Assembly: GCA_947247005.1 (NCBI GenBank)
Contig: OX365956.1
Location: forward strand, 9,878,089 to 9,942,088
DNA: 64,000 nt
DNA from: Spisula solida
Taxonomy: Eukaryota > Mollusca > Bivalvia > Venerida > Mactridae
Reading direction: 5' to 3'
How positions within the stretch are numbered: position 1 is the stretch's first letter; every line of letters begins with the position of its first letter. The notes under the pieces were generated by a model. It searched no databases, was not told the origin of the DNA, and saw only the letters and a list, made by a program, of their open reading frames with translations. This document shows positions 25,557 to 36,989 of this stretch, piece after piece. The translations under genes and the position numbers were made by a program.

Positions 25557-27720
25557 TTATTTGCAAAATACAGATATTTTGATAGGTTTATAATAGTTTT
25601 CTTGTTTTTTTGACAGCAAAAGATTATCAAATTTCTGTAAAGTTGGCCAGGTAAAATAGTATGATTTTAAATATTTTTGACGTAAATCTGAATATATAGG
25701 GCATGTAAGAAGAAAGTGATACTCGTTTTCCACAGTTTCGGATGTCCAAAATTTACATATTCTTTCTGATCTTTCAATGTTATAGTATCTTCCCCTTTCT
25801 ATTTCAAGGTTATGTGAGGATAGACGAAATCTACTTAGAGCAATTTTAAATCGTTTTTCTAAACTATGGTAATCAAGGTATGGTTCAAGGGTAAAATCAT
25901 GTTTGTATCTACAGTACGTAATCAGTCTCTGAGAGTTATTGATATCTGCATACCAAGTTTGATGATACTGATCTAATATTCTTTGTTTGATCAAATTAAA
26001 CAATGTTAAATTTTGATAGTTATGAAAATTGTACCACATGTCCGATAGGCCTAAGTTATCTAAAATAGTTTTAATTTGAAATGCCCAGTTCTGACCATTG
26101 TATGTTATATTGTTATGTGCATCTTCCTTTAACATATGATATGTTTGTTTAATTAAATTATTATCACTTAGTTTTTGAATTTTTATCCAGTATCTAATCA
26201 TGTTTATATGTCTTTTGATTTTCATTGGTTCTCTGCCAAGTTCACCATATAACCCTGTCAGATTTGTGGAATTATTAACAACAAGAATTTTTGTACAGAA
26301 TTTTGTATGAATCAATTCTATATCTTTTCCATCTATGGCTCCCCACACTTCTGAACAATAATTTAGAACTGAAGAAACCAAAGTGTCAAAAAGTTTACAT
26401 TTTTCACTAGTTTTGAATTCATATTGATAAAAAATAGCAAATAACTGATGCAACGATTTGGAAGCATGCTCAGCAATGATTTTTTGAGTACGTGACCAAT
26501 TGCCAATTGTAAAGAGGTATACACCTAGATATTTAAAGGACGGTACTACTTCAATCTTCTCTCCGTAAAGATAGAAGTTGAAATTGGTCGGTCTTCCCTT
26601 TTCGAAGATCATATCTTTAGTCTTGCTCGTATTTATTTTTAGACCAAACGTGTTACAATAGGTTTCTATGTCATTTAACATACTTTGTAAGGAACGAGGA
26701 TTCGTGGAAAACAATACTTGGTCATCGGCATAGAGTATTAGAAACAGACTAATCTCATTAACAGTGAATATGCCATCGAGATCAGCATTTATATTTGGCA
26801 TTAAATCATTTACAAACATCATAAATAAAAGTGAAGAACTTGGATCTCCTTGTTTTACCCCTTGATGAGAGTGTATAACATCCGGATGTATTTGTCCGTT
26901 ATGTTTAACTGAGGACCGCACTGTTTTATACATTGATTTTATAGAGTTTACCATTTTTGTGCTAACATTTTCTGCTATTAGTTTTTGCCATAGGAATGAA
27001 CGATTTATTTCTCGTAATCGATAAATATAGAGTATAGTTAATGTTTTGAGTGTAATACTTTGGCTATTATTTGATGTAAAAGAAATATACAGTCTACCGT
27101 GCTTTTGCCTTTCTGGAATCCAAACTGGCAATTTACAAGTTTATCATATTTATCTGTCCACACAGTTAGTCTGTTTAGCAAAATTTGCGAGTATATTTTA
27201 GACAAGATATTATTTAATGTGATACCTCGGTAGTTTTTTTTATTGTGTTGGGTCACCACCTTTAAATATAGGAAATATATAACCTGATCCCCAACTGTCT
27301 GGGTAATTGCCGCTATCAAATATTTGATTAAAAATAGATACAATATGTGGAGAAATTATGCTAAAGGAGGCTTTGATTATTTCAGCTGAAACATCATCTG
27401 AGCCAGTAGCTTTAAAATTATTTTGTTTAAATACAGCTTTGTATACTTCCTGCTCAGATATTGGTAGATCAAGTTCATCATCATTTATCTGTTCAGAATT
27501 ATCGAGAGTATCATCATTATCGTCATTGTTTGTATTTGCATCACTATTTTTACCATATAATGAAGCAAAATGTTTATGCAGTTCATCACTTCCTATATTT
27601 ATATTTTTTGAGTTATTCTTTTTATTGCATTTTTTGACAGTTTTCCAAAATTTACGGGGTTGTTTCGTTGCTATATTTTCTAATTTACGACCCTCTTGTA
27701 ATTTATATTTATATATAACA
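25557..27720 (-). pseudogene. LINE reverse transcriptase, frameshifted
   Basis: Three consecutive minus-strand frames make one broken RT. Segment 27240-27720 holds the fingers start (KATGSDDVSAEIIK, YPDSWGSGYIFPIFKGGDP). Segment 27038-27240 continues with NYRGITLNNILSKIY and GFQKGKSTVDCI. Segment 25557-27028 holds QGVKQGDPSSSLLF (motif B), LILYADDQVLF (catalytic motif C), the thumb, and a Cys/His region near the end (CKFW...HFLLTC). A frameshift lies in the T-run near 27232-27240. Around 27010-27040 motif A reads LYSIFIDYEK, then a stop and frame change remove the usual AFD. The polymerase cannot be made intact; the copy is dead. No endonuclease is present. Confidence 0.9.
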
Positions 27721-27723
27721 ACA

Positions 27724-28949
27724 CAAACATAATTCAATTTATGATGCTTTGATTGTTATTGCTATCATATGAATAAAGCAAAAAAAGGAAGTGCATTTTG
27801 ACGTTCCAAAATAAAAACGAAAACCATGTTGAAGACATGGATATGGAAATCACTACGTAACGGATTGTCATATTCAGATATGATAATACATGTTACGTTT
27901 CGGTAACAGTACAAGTACATACACAAAGAGCATGCCGATATGTGAAGTGGTAAATGGTGTTTATTGTTATATAATTCCATGCATTTAATATGTACTACAG
28001 CGCAAATCACTTAGGTTACTGTGATAACGCTTATGAAGTTAAAGTTGTATTAATGTTAGATATAGTGTTTGTATTAACGATATCTTTGACAAAGGTGGAA
28101 TGGTTGGCGATCAATTGGCTTTTTATATTCAGTTTATCGCCGCGTTTTTTTGCCGCGTTGAAGCACGCATGTTGTAGCCGATATTATTGACATAATAATG
28201 ATTTCTGAATCATAAATGCTGCAGTGCATGTTGTATACATGTACATATACTTATCAGCATGGGGCTTAATGTCATACAGTATTTAATATAATGGTATTGG
28301 TTATGTTTTATATTTGCCATGACAACCCCACTAGCTTCATGTATAAGCAATGATATGATTTAAGGTTCAATCATTTCATCAAGGGCAATGCTGTGTACAC
28401 TTCCATTCAATTATAGATTACATTGTTGTTTCTTGTGTACGATGTGTTAAAAGACGTATGCTATCCCCATGTACATGTAAACATTTTAGGTTTAGACTTA
28501 ATATTATAAATATCCCTTTTGTGAAAACATTAGCTACATGTGCAACTTCTGTAATTTGAATACACTAAACGGATTTAAAAACGCACCGGTATAAAAATAA
28601 TTAAATTTTGTCAAAATTCATTTTCTCCAGAAATTTATAGTTTTACAGTTGATCTCCAGTTTATAATCGTCAACTTAGGCTCAGAAAATGGCAACTTTAT
28701 AAATCGGAATACCCCGCCCACAAAACTTTTCTGTTTTTGTATGTCTTGCATGTGCAGCTCAATCGTGTCAACTTAACGGATCGATATTTGATTTAAATTG
28801 TGTCATGTAGGTTTATCCATTTAATAAAACAACATAACTAACTATTTCCAATGGTTTGTTATGCTGCGTTTAGTTCGAAACATTTGTTCGGATGATTTTG
28901 GGTTCGCTTTAAGCGGAAATGTGCCACATGCGTGTAGCATGGAAATTCA
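27724..28949. repeat. Duplicated block a, copy 1, and flanks
   Basis: Segment 27945-28350 matches 43845-44245 in the same orientation (gaagtggtaaatggtgttta, cacttaggttactgtgataa, cgcttatg). A short minus-strand frame is shared between copies (KHHLPLH), but most codon differences there are non-synonymous, so I do not call it coding. From 28351 to 28949 nothing is recognised. Confidence 0.6.
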
Positions 28950-29145
28950 GCTACCACTACCTGATGAGTGTGTGCCCAGAACATAGAATCTTAGCAAATG
29001 ACGCAGTCCAAGACCGACCACGATCAACCCAGCCTAAGCTTATGACCCCCGAGCCAGTAGGCAACATTACACGTGCTGCATCACTAGAATTGGTTCCGCA
29101 TGGCTGCACACAGTGTTAGACGAATACCGGGTGTCAACGGATAGG
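28950..29145 (+). pseudogene. Tc1-like transposase N-terminal relic (tentative)
   Basis: The frame at 28919-29119 includes DAVQDRPRSTQPKLMTP. This resembles the linker between the two helix-turn-helix parts of Tc1-family transposases, commonly DRPRSGRPRVTTP in form. After a frame change, RRIPGV follows at about 29115-29135, where family members often have a similar word. No DDE catalytic domain follows. The match is from memory of the family pattern and short, so it remains tentative. Confidence 0.4.
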
Positions 29146-30099
29146 TAAAACATATAACAGTGCATTATTCCTTTCATGATTGCCAGTGATGAGGTTAATG
29201 TTTTAGTACAATTTCGAATGTTTACTCCTGTTTAGAAGTGTAGTGGTTGGGTAACACACCTTATTTAAAGCTCGTTATAGTGACGTGAACTTCATTGGAT
29301 ATCCTTTCCGCTACCACGATTTTTTTTTTGGGGGGGGGCTATGATGAATTCATTTGGTCACTATACCCCGTCCCTGAGACACTATTAACTTGCAGCACTG
29401 ATAAAAACTCGATACATCCGGATGCTACACCCATGCCCCAAACTGAAAGTAGGAAAAATTGTCGACATTTCGACTAAAGGTCACCGGAAATGACGATGTG
29501 ACGGTGACCCTTGCGCGAAAAACTTCTTTTTTTAGCTTGACTGTCCTACTTTTAGGCCCCTTTAGGGCATTGATCCTGACCCCTTTGTATATAAATGTAT
29601 TCGCACTGAATAGACGTACATTTTTTTGCTCTGACCAATTTTAAGTTTTCTAAATACAAAAAAGGAATAGAACGTTAAAAATTATATGGTGCTGTAGGAC
29701 ATTTTGTGTGGATTTATAAAGTTAAATGGATTAAACTTGAACATAGTGATTTGTGCTTTTAAATGGCTAAACAGATATAGATACATGGAAATAACTTGAT
29801 AAATTGTGAAGATAATAACCAGCCAGAACATGTCTGCTTGTCAATAATTGCATGAGGACATCACATATTGACAGTAGGTACATTTGAAACGAACATAACT
29901 TGCAAATTTGTGAAAAATACACCAGGAGTTACTTGTCAATATTTGACAGCAAACAACTAGTGTTGGTAACGGAACTCTACTTGCTACTTTGTTTAAACAG
30001 AACAAAAGGATATACCTAGAGGGCTTTCAATAATGACAGCTTACAAGTAAAACAGTTGTACCCGACTATATCTTATTTCGAAATTGTGTGGTTTATACA
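29146..30099. other. Unassigned; possible decayed dispersed repeat
   Basis: tcctttccgctaccacg at about 29302 resembles the start of the dispersed repeat at 5793. A T-run followed by a G-run (about 29321-29338) follows. The rest, up to the LINE, shows no recognisable feature; some of it may be the LINE 5' UTR. Confidence 0.35.
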
Positions 30100-30160
30100 A
30101 ATGTTCAACTGGATCGTTAAAATTTCAAATTACTGAACTCACAACACTAATGCAAGAACA

Positions 30161-31573
30161 ATGGCGGCGTATATGTCTGGAGACCTTGATAATGAAACAT
30201 TCATTCATTCTTTAGACTACAATGCACCAAACCTGTGCTTGTATACAGTATTGGTAAACCAGGAATACAATGTGACAATTAAACTTAACCAGGAAGGTGA
30301 TTATACAACTTTTGTTGATATATTATCATCAAACTATACATTCACACCAACAAAGTCTAATAGTGGGATTACAACAACCCAACAAATAATGGACAAAAAA
30401 GTTGTAATTACATGTTACAATACAGAAACACTCTTGATTCAAGGCACTGGGACTCAGACATGGATGCTTAACACCTTCCCTTCACTAATTGATGGACTGT
30501 CTACATTTGCTGAAAAATCGATCCCAGTGACACCACTGACATACCATGAAATCCAACAAAACGAATCAAACCAATCCAACAAAAGAAAACAAGGTCTACT
30601 TCGCCGGGCTGGATCATACGTATCAACAGTACTCCAAGGTGGCCAAAAGACCAAGAACTGTCGGCGCTTCAATAAAGACTATGACAGAGCCCTAATGATG
30701 TCACAGACCAAAGGCGGTCCTCCAATAGATCAAGCATTATTACAAGAAGCACTACACAAATGCTTAAATGACTCATCATATAAGTACAAGAAAATGTCAT
30801 TCAATTCACCTCCAACCAACCGTAACATGTATGCAAAAACTCACCAGTCAACAGCCCTCCAAACTGATGATCACATAGCAGTCTCAAGTGAACTTGAATG
30901 GGACCATCACACAAACACAGCGTCTTTCCTTGATAACAGTCAAACAAATCTCAAACAGCCAGACAAACAAAATGAAATATCCACAGAAGTTGTGAAAATC
31001 CCCAAAACAACGTTTAGACCACACGAAATTTCTGACATCAGTGATGATGAGGGTTCAATTTCAGAAATCAATGCTATCTCAAGACATCCTAACTCAGTGA
31101 AATGTGACGAACGCCGTGATATTGTAGTAGAGAATATACAAACGCCAAGCAAAACCTCAATTTCAAGCTATGTAGCGGAAGAGGTTCAAACAGCTGATGA
31201 AAATTTGATGAAAGACGTCGCCTCATTGAAGATTGAAAATAAGAAACTGATCTCAAAAAATGAAGAACAAGAAAAAAGGATATTGAAGCTTGTAGACAGT
31301 ACAGAAAAACTTAAGAAAACTTTAGCACAAATGCATTCTAAAGCAACTGAACATAGAAAACAAATTACATCCCTATCAGAGAAATTAACATCCCTAAAGA
31401 AACAACTAACAGATGCCAGTGCACAATCATTGGTATACGAAGAAGATATAAAGAAAGAGAAACAAGTAAATACTCAACTACGAGAAGAAAAACAAGAACT
31501 CCTCAACAAAATGTCAACCAATAAAAAAGACGTAGAAAAAGAAGTGTTCTCAAAATGGAAATATTTGAATTGA
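30161..31573 (+). CDS. LINE ORF1, N-terminal part: coiled-coil protein
   Basis: 470 residues. The start is the first ATG of the frame (MAAYMSGDLDNETF). Residues about 50-110 form a beta-rich segment with VVITCYNTETLLIQGTG and WMLNTFPSLIDGL, a pattern I associate with nucleic-acid-binding ORF1 proteins of this group (from memory, not tested). Residues 140-180 are basic. Residues about 345-466 are a long charged heptad-like coiled coil (IENKKLISKNEEQEKRILKL and onward), expected to drive ORF1 oligomerisation on element RNA. The frame ends at 31573 and overlaps the next by 19 bases in another phase. The two were probably one ORF1 before a frameshift. Confidence 0.8.
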   Translation: MAAYMSGDLDNETFIHSLDYNAPNLCLYTVLVNQEYNVTIKLNQEGDYTTFVDILSSNYTFTPTKSNSGITTTQQIMDKKVVITCYNTETLLIQGTGTQTWMLNTFPSLIDGLSTFAEKSIPVTPLTYHEIQQNESNQSNKRKQGLLRRAGSYVSTVLQGGQKTKNCRRFNKDYDRALMMSQTKGGPPIDQALLQEALHKCLNDSSYKYKKMSFNSPPTNRNMYAKTHQSTALQTDDHIAVSSELEWDHHTNTASFLDNSQTNLKQPDKQNEISTEVVKIPKTTFRPHEISDISDDEGSISEINAISRHPNSVKCDERRDIVVENIQTPSKTSISSYVAEEVQTADENLMKDVASLKIENKKLISKNEEQEKRILKLVDSTEKLKKTLAQMHSKATEHRKQITSLSEKLTSLKKQLTDASAQSLVYEEDIKKEKQVNTQLREEKQELLNKMSTNKKDVEKEVFSKWKYLN

Positions 31574-32349
31574 AAAATAAAATGAAGTACTCTGCTACAA
31601 TTACCGACGTTGAAATTCTCAGAAAGGATGTAGCATCAAGTAATAAGAAAATCAATCAGCTGAAAACCAACATCAAGAACATCAAAGATCGAAAGCACAT
31701 AAACAATGACCATCAATCCAACTCAACTTCTATAACTGTACCATCAACATCACGTTACCAAAATCAGCAGGCTTCTAGAAAGACAAACACAAACAAACCT
31801 AGGATATTAATCATGGGGGATTCAGTGACACGAGTTTTAAACACAGCTGAAATGTCCGAAGACACACTTGATGTCACCATCAAAACACATCTTGGTGCTA
31901 AACTAGGTGACATCAATCAGAGCCTGAATTCCCTACAAGAGAATCAGAACGACACAAGTAAGTTTGACTCTGTTGTCATACATGCAGGAATAAATAAATC
32001 AAATCCTGACGAACCAAAAGACATTCTGGAACAATTTAAGAAAGTAGTATCATCGGTTAAACATCAAAACAACAAAGCAAACATCATCATATCTTCAGTC
32101 CTACCAAAGAAATATGACAGATTGTCATCAGCAAACATATCAACTTTCAACAACCTACTTCAAACTTACTGTACAGAAAGTAAACTGATCTTTATAGACA
32201 ACACAAGCCACTTTATGTTTAACAAAACATCCTCTAATCTAATCTTGTTCCGAGATGAAGTCCATCTGACACGGATAGGAGCAGCTGTACTGACTGACCA
32301 GTTAAAACAGTCATTCACAAAGTTCATGGAATACCAACCACAAACGTGA
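31555..32349 (+). CDS. LINE ORF1, C-terminal part: SGNH/GDSL esterase domain
   Basis: 264 residues. Residues 1-55 continue the coiled coil. From residue 83 the sequence is an SGNH-hydrolase domain: ILIMGDSVTRV carries the nucleophile motif GDS (Ser90), VIHAGIN (142-147) matches the block with the oxyanion Asn, and FRDEVHLTRIG (232-242) carries the Asp234/His237 pair. ORF1 esterase domains are known from CR1- and L2-group LINEs; their role in transposition is unclear, with membrane or lipid contact proposed. All three catalytic positions look intact. It probably begins as a frameshifted continuation of the upstream frame rather than at its own ATG. Confidence 0.85.
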   Translation: MEIFELKNKMKYSATITDVEILRKDVASSNKKINQLKTNIKNIKDRKHINNDHQSNSTSITVPSTSRYQNQQASRKTNTNKPRILIMGDSVTRVLNTAEMSEDTLDVTIKTHLGAKLGDINQSLNSLQENQNDTSKFDSVVIHAGINKSNPDEPKDILEQFKKVVSSVKHQNNKANIIISSVLPKKYDRLSSANISTFNNLLQTYCTESKLIFIDNTSHFMFNKTSSNLILFRDEVHLTRIGAAVLTDQLKQSFTKFMEYQPQT

Positions 32350-32522
32350 CGACTACTGCAAATTTTCGTCAGGACTGGGGTACAAATTGGAACAACAATC
32401 TACGATATCCAAGACCCCACAACAAAACCAGATACTAGATAACACCCTGAATGATGATCTATCCATACATACAGATACCCAAAGAACAACACATGCAGTA
32501 GAACCAAATTCATCCTCAAAAC

Positions 32523-34886
32523 TTGTTAGAAAGTCATTTAGATCTTCTAGAGACTACCCGTATATGTGATGACAGTGATTTATTAAGTGCTGAAAATAAT
32601 TCTGCAGTAAATAACGAGGACATGACGGCAGGAAATTATTTCAAGAAACAAGGACTAAAATTCCTCCATCTTAATATTCATTATTTATTCCCTAAATTTG
32701 ACCAATTGAAGAATTTAGTAAATGAACTTAACGAAATTGATGTATTATGTATTTCTGAAACATTTTTAAACAATCAATTCAATGATAGTGAGTTTTAATT
32801 AAATAATTTCAACCTTTTTCGACGTGATATGCCAACCAATGGAGGAGAGTTGGTTACATATGTGAACTGTAATCTCCAATGCTCACAAAGACTAGACCTT
32901 GAAAGTGAAAACATAGAAGCCATTTGGCTAGAATACGTTCTTCTAAGCAGAAACCTTTCTTTTTCGGCCATATTTACCGACCACCATCATCTAATAATAG
33001 TTGGAATGAGGAATTGGAGAAGATTCTTGAAAAAATATACTCCGAAAAAAAAGAAATTATCTTGACAGGCGATTTCAATTTCAACATTGTAAACTCTGAA
33101 ATAGTAAACACTTCTTGGAATAATATAACAAATGCTTTCAATCTAAAACAATTGGTAGACAAACCCACCAGAGTAACGGCAACCTCTTCAACTATTATTG
33201 ATCATGTATACACCAAAACACCATGTAACATAGTTGATATTCAAATACCTAAGCTAGCTTTAAGTATGTTTCACACGTAAAGTTTCTTCTGTCAACAACA
33301 GCAGTGGACCAAAACATAATTTCATATCATACAGGACTACTAAACATTTCATTGAAAATGACTTCCTTCAATCATTAGAAACCCAGCCATGGTCAGTTTT
33401 AGAAATTTACGATGATCCTAATGACTCACTGGACTATTTTATGGACATTTTCACAACAAGTCTTGATTTCCATGCTCCTATAAAGCAAAAACGGGTAAAA
33501 CATACCAATTTACCTGATTGGTTTAACCCTACAATTGTAGATGCAATGAAAAACCGAGACTGTGCAAAAGTGATAAATGATAATTATTTTTACAAATAGT
33601 GGCGCAATCAATTAAAAAGCCTGATACACAGTGCCAAAAGGTCATTTTACAATGATACGATAAACGAAAATAAAAATAATCCAAAGAAATTATGGAAAAA
33701 CTTGAAAGATCTGTCTGGTAAATCATCCAAACATCAAACCAATTTTATCACTGACCAGTCAGGGAATGTAATAGAGGATACTCAAAATACTGCTGAAATT
33801 TTTAACACATTTTTTACTGACATATCCACTCTCTTTTACTTGAAAAAATGGTAGAATACAAAATGTCCCATTGTTCTCAGAACTGGTTTAAGTCATATCT
33901 GTCTGAACGAAGCCAACAAGTGTCTATACAAGGAAAGTTATCATCTTCACTTAAAATAACATCAGGCGTTCCACAAGGCTCTGTCCTTGGACCCATGCTA
34001 TTCATTCTTTACATTAATGATTTGCCATTGCACTAACAAAATTCTTCTACAGACATGTTTGCAGATGATACAACTATCACTGCAGTTGGACCATCCTTAC
34101 ATACTGTTCATAAAACCCTACAAACTAGTCTGAATACAGTCAATGATTGGTGTCGGAGAAACTCAATGATACTAAATCCTCAAAAGACTAAAGCAATGGT
34201 GATCTCTCCATCAAACAATATTTACAGACATTCCTTAAATGATGACCATAAACTTCTGCTTCATGATCAAAGTATTGACTTTACTGAAGTTGAAAAAATA
34301 TTAGGAGTCTATGTTAATGACAGGCTAAGCTGGAATACTCAAGTTGAACACATTCCTTAAAAAATGTAATTCCCTTCTATACCTGCTTTTAAGAGTAAAG
34401 CAATTTCTTTCTACTCATATGAGAACAATATTTTTCAATGCCTACATCTTGCCACATTTTGATTACTGCTGTATGGAGTAACTGTAGTGACACATTGACT
34501 GATAAACTTTACAAATTCCAGAAAAGAGCAGCACGAATAATTCTGGACAAACCCTATGACGCAATTCTCACAATTTATTTCAAGAATTAAAATGGATGAA
34601 ATTTCATGACCGCATCATCTACAAAAAGGCAATTTTTGTATATAAATCTCTTAACAACATCTTTCCAGAATATATGTCAAACCTGTTTAAAGAATCAGAC
34701 AACAGATCTTTAAGATCACACTCTAGCAACACACTATATGTACCAAAATCACGTCTTGAATTTTGTAGAAAATCATTAGCTTATTCTGGACCAGTTATAT
34801 GGAACAATATACCATTACATATTCGCCAGTCAAATTCTCTTATAGCCTTCAAAAGGTCTTACCTATCATGGTTCTACTCTGATTGA
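32523..34886 (+). pseudogene. LINE ORF2 (endonuclease + reverse transcriptase), broken
   Basis: The endonuclease starts with LKFLHLNIHYLFPKFDQLK and DVLCISETFL (to 32798), where a stop interrupts. It resumes in another frame with IYRPPSSNN, IILTGDFNFNI and TIIDHVYT (32924-33280). The expected final SDH motif is not intact. A linker without ATG follows (about 33280-33850; KNNPKKLWKNLKDLSGK) with one internal stop. Then the frame jumps from FFTDIS to [13 protein letters not shown]: the RT fingers and motif A, normally about 200 residues, are deleted near 33830-33860. Motif B ([14 protein letters not shown]) and motif C (MFADDTT, 34055) remain. The C-terminal part ends YSGPVIWNNIPLHIRQS at 34886. 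Confidence 0.9.
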
Positions 34887-35337
34887 CAAACCTAATGTAA
34901 ATGTATTCTGAGATTTTGTGAATAATTTGACTATGCAACGTAATATATTTGATACCATGTTGCATTTTGTGCAGACCATAGTTAGATTTTTACTACCTGT
35001 CGGAAGTCATCTTGCCTATTTCACTTACGGGTACGTGCCTGAACCCTAATTGTCAATTGTAAATGACTCATATGAAAATTACTGTTGTACATTGAACAAC
35101 TATACCTGTTTCTACCACAGTGGCCAATGTAATAAATATTCAATGGCAAAGTACCTGCGACAGGTTGAAAAAATAGACCTATAATATTGTTATATTTTGT
35201 TGTTGTACTTCTGACTGTTTATTGTTTATGTCATACGATTTCTGTACACATGTTTTTGCATAGAGGCTCACAGGGAAGACTAGGCTTGCCCAACTGTGTC
35301 GCCTCTTAAAATAAAGTCGATATTATTATTATTATTT
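34887..35337 (+). terminator. LINE 3' UTR, poly(A) signal and ATT tail
   Basis: About 420 bp of non-coding sequence after ORF2 ends in AATAAA (35310-35315) and tattattattattatt (35320-35337). The short ATT tail fits the microsatellite tails of CR1/L2-type elements and differs from the TTG tail of the minus-strand LINE. Confidence 0.75.
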
Positions 35338-35386
35338 GTCTAGCCCTATATTCCTTCTATAGAAAAATAAAAACGTTTTGGCGCTA

Positions 35387-35653
35387 AATGTTATTGCAAT
35401 TCCACAGGAAAAATCGTACCGCAATGGCGGGTAGGACCAGTAATTTCAGTTTTGGAAAATCTACGTTCAAGGCCCTTAGCGGGCCCAAAAACCTGAGCAC
35501 GACCCTGGACCCGTGATATCCTATAGTCTGGGATGCCTGTGTACCCATGACAACAAAATTCCCGAATTTGGGCATTTAGGTCGAAAACTAAGGACGGCCG
35601 AAATGGCCATCCCGGCTAGTCTGCATTAGTACGCTATGGTAGCGGAAAGGATA
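35387..35653 (-). repeat. Dispersed repeat, copy 2
   Basis: Reverse-complement copy of 5793-6086; on the minus strand it runs from tatcctttccgctaccatag to ggaattgcaataacatt. It lies 50 bp beyond the LINE tail. The short frame MPKFGNFVVMG corresponds to MPKFGKLLSWV in the other copy. Confidence 0.7.
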
Positions 35654-35798
35654 TAGACGAAGTCAAATCAATGAAATAACCATAGAAAAATGTTTTCAAC
35701 AATAAAATTGATATTTCAAAGTGGTGCGTTTTTAAATAAGTGAAATTGAAATGAAAAGGTAACTAAAATAGCGCTTTATACGCGGTGTCTTACACTTA

Positions 35799-36230
35799 AG
35801 AACTGGCGCCAGTTCTAAAGAACTGGCCCTAGGGATAAGAACTGGCCCTATAACTCAATAACCAAACACAAATATGATGTTTTTATACTTTAAAATTATT
35901 AATAATAGTTTTGCGGGTTTATTGTGTGAATTTCAGAACAATCGGATCAATAAAACATAAGTTATGACCAAATTTGGGATAAAATACATGTATTACCTCC
36001 CTTTCATTAAGAACTGGGGCTTAACAATCGATAGATTCGAAGAGAACTGGCCCTATAACTCAATTAAAATGCATACATAAGATTATATAAAGTTTTTAAA
36101 TGATAAGTAATAGTATTTCGGGTTTATTATGTGAATTTCAGTACAATTGGAATGATAAAACATAAGTTATGACCAATGTTGGGATAAAATACATGTATTA
36201 CCTCCCTTTCATTAAGAACTGGCGCTGAGA
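35799..36230. repeat. 205-bp tandem dimer with palindromic edge
   Basis: Two diverged units begin actggccctataactcaat at 35841 and 36046 and end cattaagaactgg. They share cataagttatgaccaa and acatgtattacctccctttc. An 18-base perfect palindrome agaactggcgccagttct lies at 35799-35816. Confidence 0.85.
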
Positions 36231-36989
36231 GTGTAATTGAAGAGAAATACGAACTAATTAAGTAACATGTTGTAATGATTTTTAATGATACTATATAGTA
36301 TTTATGAACATCTCCTATGTTAGGATATGTCGTATATATAAATTAAAATTGAATTATGTTATAATAAATGCTGTTCTTGTATTATTACTTGAATTACATA
36401 CATGATACCATTTACGTCATATAATTATGATAGCCAATATAATTAAAATATTCTATGGAACATTCGGAATGCGACTAACAATCGTAATTCGTTTGTCACA
36501 TATTCTTTAAGATACAGTTAATGATTGTCGTTCGGCGACATTAGCTACATCCAACTGTGACAAACACCAATTATATACTAGTGTTAATGCATATTTTTAT
36601 ACGTATGACTGATCTCAGATGGCATCTTGTCATATGTGTATATAAGTACATGAGTCAATTGGGTATGCATACTTCCATAATACATACACGTTCTTGAACA
36701 TTTACGTTATCATATTCGATATAACGACATAATTGAATACAGCTACTCTAACCTCAAAATATTTCGATATAACTACCTTAACTAGAACATACAGAAAATA
36801 GTTAAAACAACGACATCACACATAGTGTAATATATGTATATTTAATGTCACCCTGGGATTTGTCAGTGTACACTCTTGCTGTTACTTGTGTGGATACCGG
36901 TGCTATTAAGGGTGGTAAAATACAGGACAGGGTAGATGTTGTGGGTCTTTACAAGCAGATTCCTTTGACATTTCAGATCCAAGTGTATA
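36231..36989. other. Unassigned AT-rich spacer
   Basis: Nothing recognised beyond chance short frames. Confidence 0.35.

Larger units (their letters stand above)
30100..35337 (+). mobile_element. Near full-length CR1/L2-like LINE
   Basis: The order is as expected for the CR1/L2 group: ORF1 with coiled coil and SGNH esterase, then ORF2 with apurinic-type endonuclease and reverse transcriptase, then a 3' UTR with AATAAA (35310-35315) and an ATT-repeat tail (35320-35337). The 5' boundary is not defined; ORF1 starts at 30161. ORF1 is nearly open, but ORF2 carries stops, frameshifts and a large deletion in the RT, so the copy cannot move on its own. No clear target-site duplication was found. Confidence 0.88.

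Noticed and set aside
27765..28010. Minus-strand frame with KHHLPLH shared with 43646-43909
   Set aside because: The similarity follows from the DNA duplication; substitutions are mostly non-synonymous and neither frame extends.
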